The notes under the pieces: model-generated
The model's input: the letters and a program-made list of their open reading frames with translations, nothing else
Database searches by the model: none
Told to the model about the DNA's origin: nothing
Program-made: the position numbers and the translations under genes
From: Confluentibacter lentus
Lineage (GTDB): Bacteria > Bacteroidota > Bacteroidia > Flavobacteriales > Flavobacteriaceae
Direction: 5' to 3'
Assembly: GCF_002806995.1 (NCBI RefSeq)
Contig: NZ_NIHE01000003.1
Coordinates: 310,001-374,000, forward strand
Length of the DNA: 64,000 bases
Part shown: positions 61,970-64,000 of the stretch, one piece after another
Layout of the letters: each line of letters starts with the position of its first letter
Position numbering within the stretch: position 1 is the first letter of the stretch

Positions 61970-63013
61970 ATGAACATACAAAACTTAATACGGCCAACCA
62001 TCAAGGCATTGAAACCCTATTCATCCGCAAGAGATGAATTTCAAGGTGTGCCTGCTGATATGGTGTTTTTAGATGCTAATGAGAATCCATTTGAAAATGG
62101 CGTCAATCGTTACCCAGATCCGCAACAAGGAAAGTTAAAAGCTATTTTGTCAGAGATTAAAGGAGTGCCTTCAAAGAATATTCTTTTAGGAAATGGTAGT
62201 GACGAAGTATTAGATTTGATTTTCAGGGCATTTTGTGAGCCTAACCAAGATAATATCATTATTCTGCCACCAACCTATGGTATGTATGAGGTTTTGGCAA
62301 ATCTGAATGCCATTGATATTATTAAAGTGGATTTGGATGGCACTTTTCAGCCGAAAGTCAATGCCATTTTAAATGCTGCTACTGAAAAAAGTAAAATCTT
62401 ATTTTTGTGCTCACCAAATAATCCAACGGCAAATAGTTTTGAAAGCTCTAAAATAGAAAAATTAATTACCGAATTTGAAGGATTGGTAGTAATTGATGAA
62501 GCGTATATCGATTTTTCAAATGAAGCTAGTTGGCTCAGTAGATTAGATGAATTTCCGAATTTAATCGTTACCCAAACCTTATCAAAAGCCTATGCCATGG
62601 CAGGAATTCGCTTAGGGATTTGCTATGCTTCCGTAGAAATCATTACTGTTTTGAATACGATTAAACCGCCTTATAATATCAATGAGCTGACTCAGAAAAA
62701 AGCCGTTGAATTGCTTAATATCAAAGATTTAGCTTCTAGCCAAATCAATGATATTTTAAAGGAACGAAGCACATTAATGGATGAGTTAAAAAACGTTACT
62801 TTTATTTCAAAAATTTATCCTTCAGATGCTAATTTTATTTTGGCAAAAGTAGATGATGCCAACAAACGTTATACGCAACTTATTGAAAAAGGCATTGTGA
62901 TTAGAAATAGAACCACGCAGGTGGGTTGCGAAAATTGTTTGAGATTTACTGTGGGCACATCTGAAGAGAATGAGAAATTAATAAAAACCCTTTTATTAAT
63001 TTCGAAATCCTGA
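61970..63013 (+). CDS. hisC: Histidinol-phosphate aminotransferase
   Basis: A 347-residue PLP enzyme. FLDANENPFENG and YPDPQQGKLKA open the protein, GNGSDEVLDLIFRAF and PPTYGMYEVLA bind the cofactor, and the Schiff-base lysine is in TLSKAYAMAGIRLG (Lys206). VIRNRTTQVGCENCLRFTVGTSEEN is the C-terminal substrate site. Its stop codon TGA (63011-63013) lies inside the first of two TCCTGAA palindromes that flank the next gene. The final residues SKS may therefore have been shaped by insertion of that repeat. Confidence 0.95.
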   Translation: MNIQNLIRPTIKALKPYSSARDEFQGVPADMVFLDANENPFENGVNRYPDPQQGKLKAILSEIKGVPSKNILLGNGSDEVLDLIFRAFCEPNQDNIIILPPTYGMYEVLANLNAIDIIKVDLDGTFQPKVNAILNAATEKSKILFLCSPNNPTANSFESSKIEKLITEFEGLVVIDEAYIDFSNEASWLSRLDEFPNLIVTQTLSKAYAMAGIRLGICYASVEIITVLNTIKPPYNINELTQKKAVELLNIKDLASSQINDILKERSTLMDELKNVTFISKIYPSDANFILAKVDDANKRYTQLIEKGIVIRNRTTQVGCENCLRFTVGTSEENEKLIKTLLLISKS

Positions 63014-63026
63014 ACTTGTTTCAGGA
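63008..63026. repeat. Left palindrome flanking the GIY-YIG gene
   Basis: TCCTGAA-CTTGT-TTCAGGA, 7-base arms and a 5-base loop. It contains the hisC stop codon. The same arms recur at 63342-63360. Confidence 0.65.
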
Positions 63027-63054
63027 ACTTATCATTAAAGAAGAATTATTATGA

Positions 63055-63336
63055 ATGAAAAAATGTTATTGTTACATATTAACAAATAAAAATAGAAGTG
63101 TATTATACATTGGCTATACTGATAATTTGCAGAAAAGAATTAGCCAACACCAAAAAGGAACAGGAGCGGTATTTACCAAAAAGTACAATGTAGTTGATTT
63201 AGTTTATTATGAGGAATTTGAAGAAATGAAAGTTGCTAAATCTCGTGAAAAACAATTAAAAAATTGGCATAAGGACTGGAAATGGAATTTAGTTAAAGAA
63301 ACCAATCCTAAATTAGAGACATTAATATTAAATTAA
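63055..63336 (+). CDS. Small GIY-YIG nuclease-like protein
   Basis: A 93-residue single-domain GIY-YIG protein of the UPF0213-like group. The signature is spread over YCYILTNKNRSVLYIGYTDNLQKRI (YIL near 6-8, YIG near 19-21), with Arg and the downstream Glu in SREKQLKNWHKDWKWNLV. Such proteins are widespread in Bacteroidetes genomes as solitary genes. Here it interrupts the his operon between hisC and hisB and is bordered by matching palindromes, which suggests a mobile or domesticated cassette. Whether it cuts DNA is unknown. Confidence 0.82.
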   Translation: MKKCYCYILTNKNRSVLYIGYTDNLQKRISQHQKGTGAVFTKKYNVVDLVYYEEFEEMKVAKSREKQLKNWHKDWKWNLVKETNPKLETLILN

Positions 63337-63340
63337 AAAG

Positions 63341-63361
63341 GTCCTGAAATAAATTCAGGAC
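63341..63361. repeat. Right palindrome flanking the GIY-YIG gene
   Basis: GTCCTGAA-ATAAA-TTCAGGAC, 8-base arms and a 5-base loop, 17 bases before the hisB ATG. Arms TCCTGAA and TTCAGGA are the same as at 63008-63026. No T-run follows, so it is not a normal terminator. Confidence 0.65.
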
Positions 63362-63377
63362 ATATAACTAAAGTTAT

Positions 63378-64000
63378 ATGAAAAAAGTATTGTTTATAGA
63401 CCGAGATGGCACCATCATTAAAGAGCCAGGCGATGAGCAAATCGACTCTTTCGAGAAATTGGAATTTTACCCTAAAGTATTTCAATATTTAGGTAAAATC
63501 GCTAAGGAACTGGATTATGAAATCGTTATGATTACCAATCAAGATGGTTTGGGTACATCTTCTTTTCCTGAAAACAACTTTTGGCCTGTTCACAATTTCA
63601 TCATTAAATGTTTTGAGGATGAAGGAGTTGTTTTTTCTGAACAGTTTATTGATAGAACGTTTGCTAAGGACAATGCACCGACAAGAAAACCAAATACTGG
63701 GTTACTGACTAAATATTTTTCAGAAGCATACGATTTAGAGAATTCTTTTGTAATAGGAGATAGGCTAACAGATGTTGAATTGGCTAAAAATCTTGGAGCT
63801 AAAGGTATTTACATAAACGATAATACCCATTTGGGAACCAATGAAATCACCGTAAAACGCGAAGAATTGGATGCTTATATTGCTTTAGAAACCAATGATT
63901 GGTCCAAAATATATGGTTTTTTAAAGGCTGATGATCGATCAGGTGGCATTATTAGAAACACTAATGAAACTAAAATTGCCATCCAAATGAATCTTGATGG
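63378..64000 (+). CDS. hisB: Bifunctional histidinol-phosphatase/IGP dehydratase, 3' end outside window
   Basis: The visible 207 codons open with KKVLFIDRDGTIIKEP, the HAD phosphatase motif I (Asp8, Asp10), followed by VMITNQDGLGT, KDNAPTRKPNTG and FVIGDRLTDVELAKN. These form the histidinol-phosphatase half (about 1-165). RNTNETKIAIQMNLDG at the window edge is the start of the imidazoleglycerol-phosphate dehydratase half. The fused form is usual in Bacteroidetes and Proteobacteria. The gene runs off the end, so the C-terminal domain cannot be checked. Confidence 0.92.
   Translation, partial: MKKVLFIDRDGTIIKEPGDEQIDSFEKLEFYPKVFQYLGKIAKELDYEIVMITNQDGLGTSSFPENNFWPVHNFIIKCFEDEGVVFSEQFIDRTFAKDNAPTRKPNTGLLTKYFSEAYDLENSFVIGDRLTDVELAKNLGAKGIYINDNTHLGTNEITVKREELDAYIALETNDWSKIYGFLKADDRSGGIIRNTNETKIAIQMNLD

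Noticed and set aside
1-64000. CRISPR arrays, tRNA or rRNA genes, intact insertion sequences, restriction or toxin-antitoxin modules
   Set aside because: Reading both strands showed no regular direct repeats with spacers, no tRNA-like cloverleaf, no transposase and no recognisable defence genes. A tRNA or repeat search program could still find weak cases.

Overview
The window looks like a chromosomal segment of a member of the Flavobacteriaceae (Bacteroidetes). The supporting signs are low GC, the fused lpxC-fabZ gene, a PorX-type response regulator (type IX secretion), several TAnnTTTG-like -7 promoter boxes, leaders without clear Shine-Dalgarno sequences, and a local gene order typical of that family. 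I saw no rRNA, tRNA, CRISPR array or intact insertion sequence.

Layout. 1-4.3 kb: small housekeeping and hypothetical genes (metallo-beta-lactamase-fold hydrolase, lipoprotein, XRE regulator, M14 carboxypeptidase, Lrp regulator). The XRE/M14 intergenic region carries repeated TTTACAnnTGTAAA palindromes. 4.4-41.2 kb: a large, strand-mosaic surface polysaccharide locus. It holds O-acylation genes (MBOAT plus SGNH), an ATP-grasp/HAD/FemAB-like trio, two tandem GNAT-fold paralogs, a PLP enzyme, two initiating sugar-phosphate transferases, four GT4 glycosyltransferases and a serine-acetyltransferase-like hexapeptide enzyme. It also has a Wzy-like polymerase, a Wzx/MurJ-like flippase, three nucleotide-sugar enzymes (TviB-like dehydrogenase, Ugd, UDP-glucuronate epimerase), two beta-helix proteins (one a PL1-type pectate-lyase-like lipoprotein), a PglE/PglF-like pair, Wza, the Wzc tyrosine kinase and a PHP-type tyrosine phosphatase. 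aroB and a proline dehydrogenase are embedded near its end. 41.2-49.5 kb: alanine dehydrogenase, an outer-membrane beta-barrel receptor-like protein, a small secreted peptide, tsaE, porX and an HD-domain phosphohydrolase. 49.6-59.1 kb: lipid A and core metabolism (lpxD, lpxC-fabZ, lpxA, efp, a second LpxD-like gene, sucD, fabG) and a VWA-like membrane protein next to a prohibitin-like protein. 59.2-64 kb: the histidine operon (hisG, a GNAT gene, hisD, hisC, a GIY-YIG nuclease, hisB cut by the window end).

How the parts fit. The polysaccharide genes can in principle supply acidic sugars (UDP-GlcA by Ugd, UDP-GalA by the epimerase, a HexNAcA by the TviB-like enzyme) and 4-amino-type sugars (PglF plus aminotransferase). 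They can also prime, extend, flip, polymerise and export the chain through a Wzx/Wzy system gated by Wza, Wzc and the PHP phosphatase, then decorate it with acyl and possibly aminoacyl groups. A pectate-lyase-like surface lipoprotein inside this locus suggests that the product is a uronate-rich polymer trimmed by its own locus.

The strongest non-gene signal is a complete-looking transcription attenuator before hisG: an 18-residue leader peptide with four consecutive His codons, an antiterminator segment that duplicates the 3' arm of the terminator, and an intrinsic terminator. Other signals worth attention are matching TCCTGAA/TTCAGGA palindromes on both sides of the GIY-YIG gene inside the his operon, a 60-bp perfectly identical head shared by two otherwise diverged paralogs, and a nested palindromic intergenic element near 24.7 kb.
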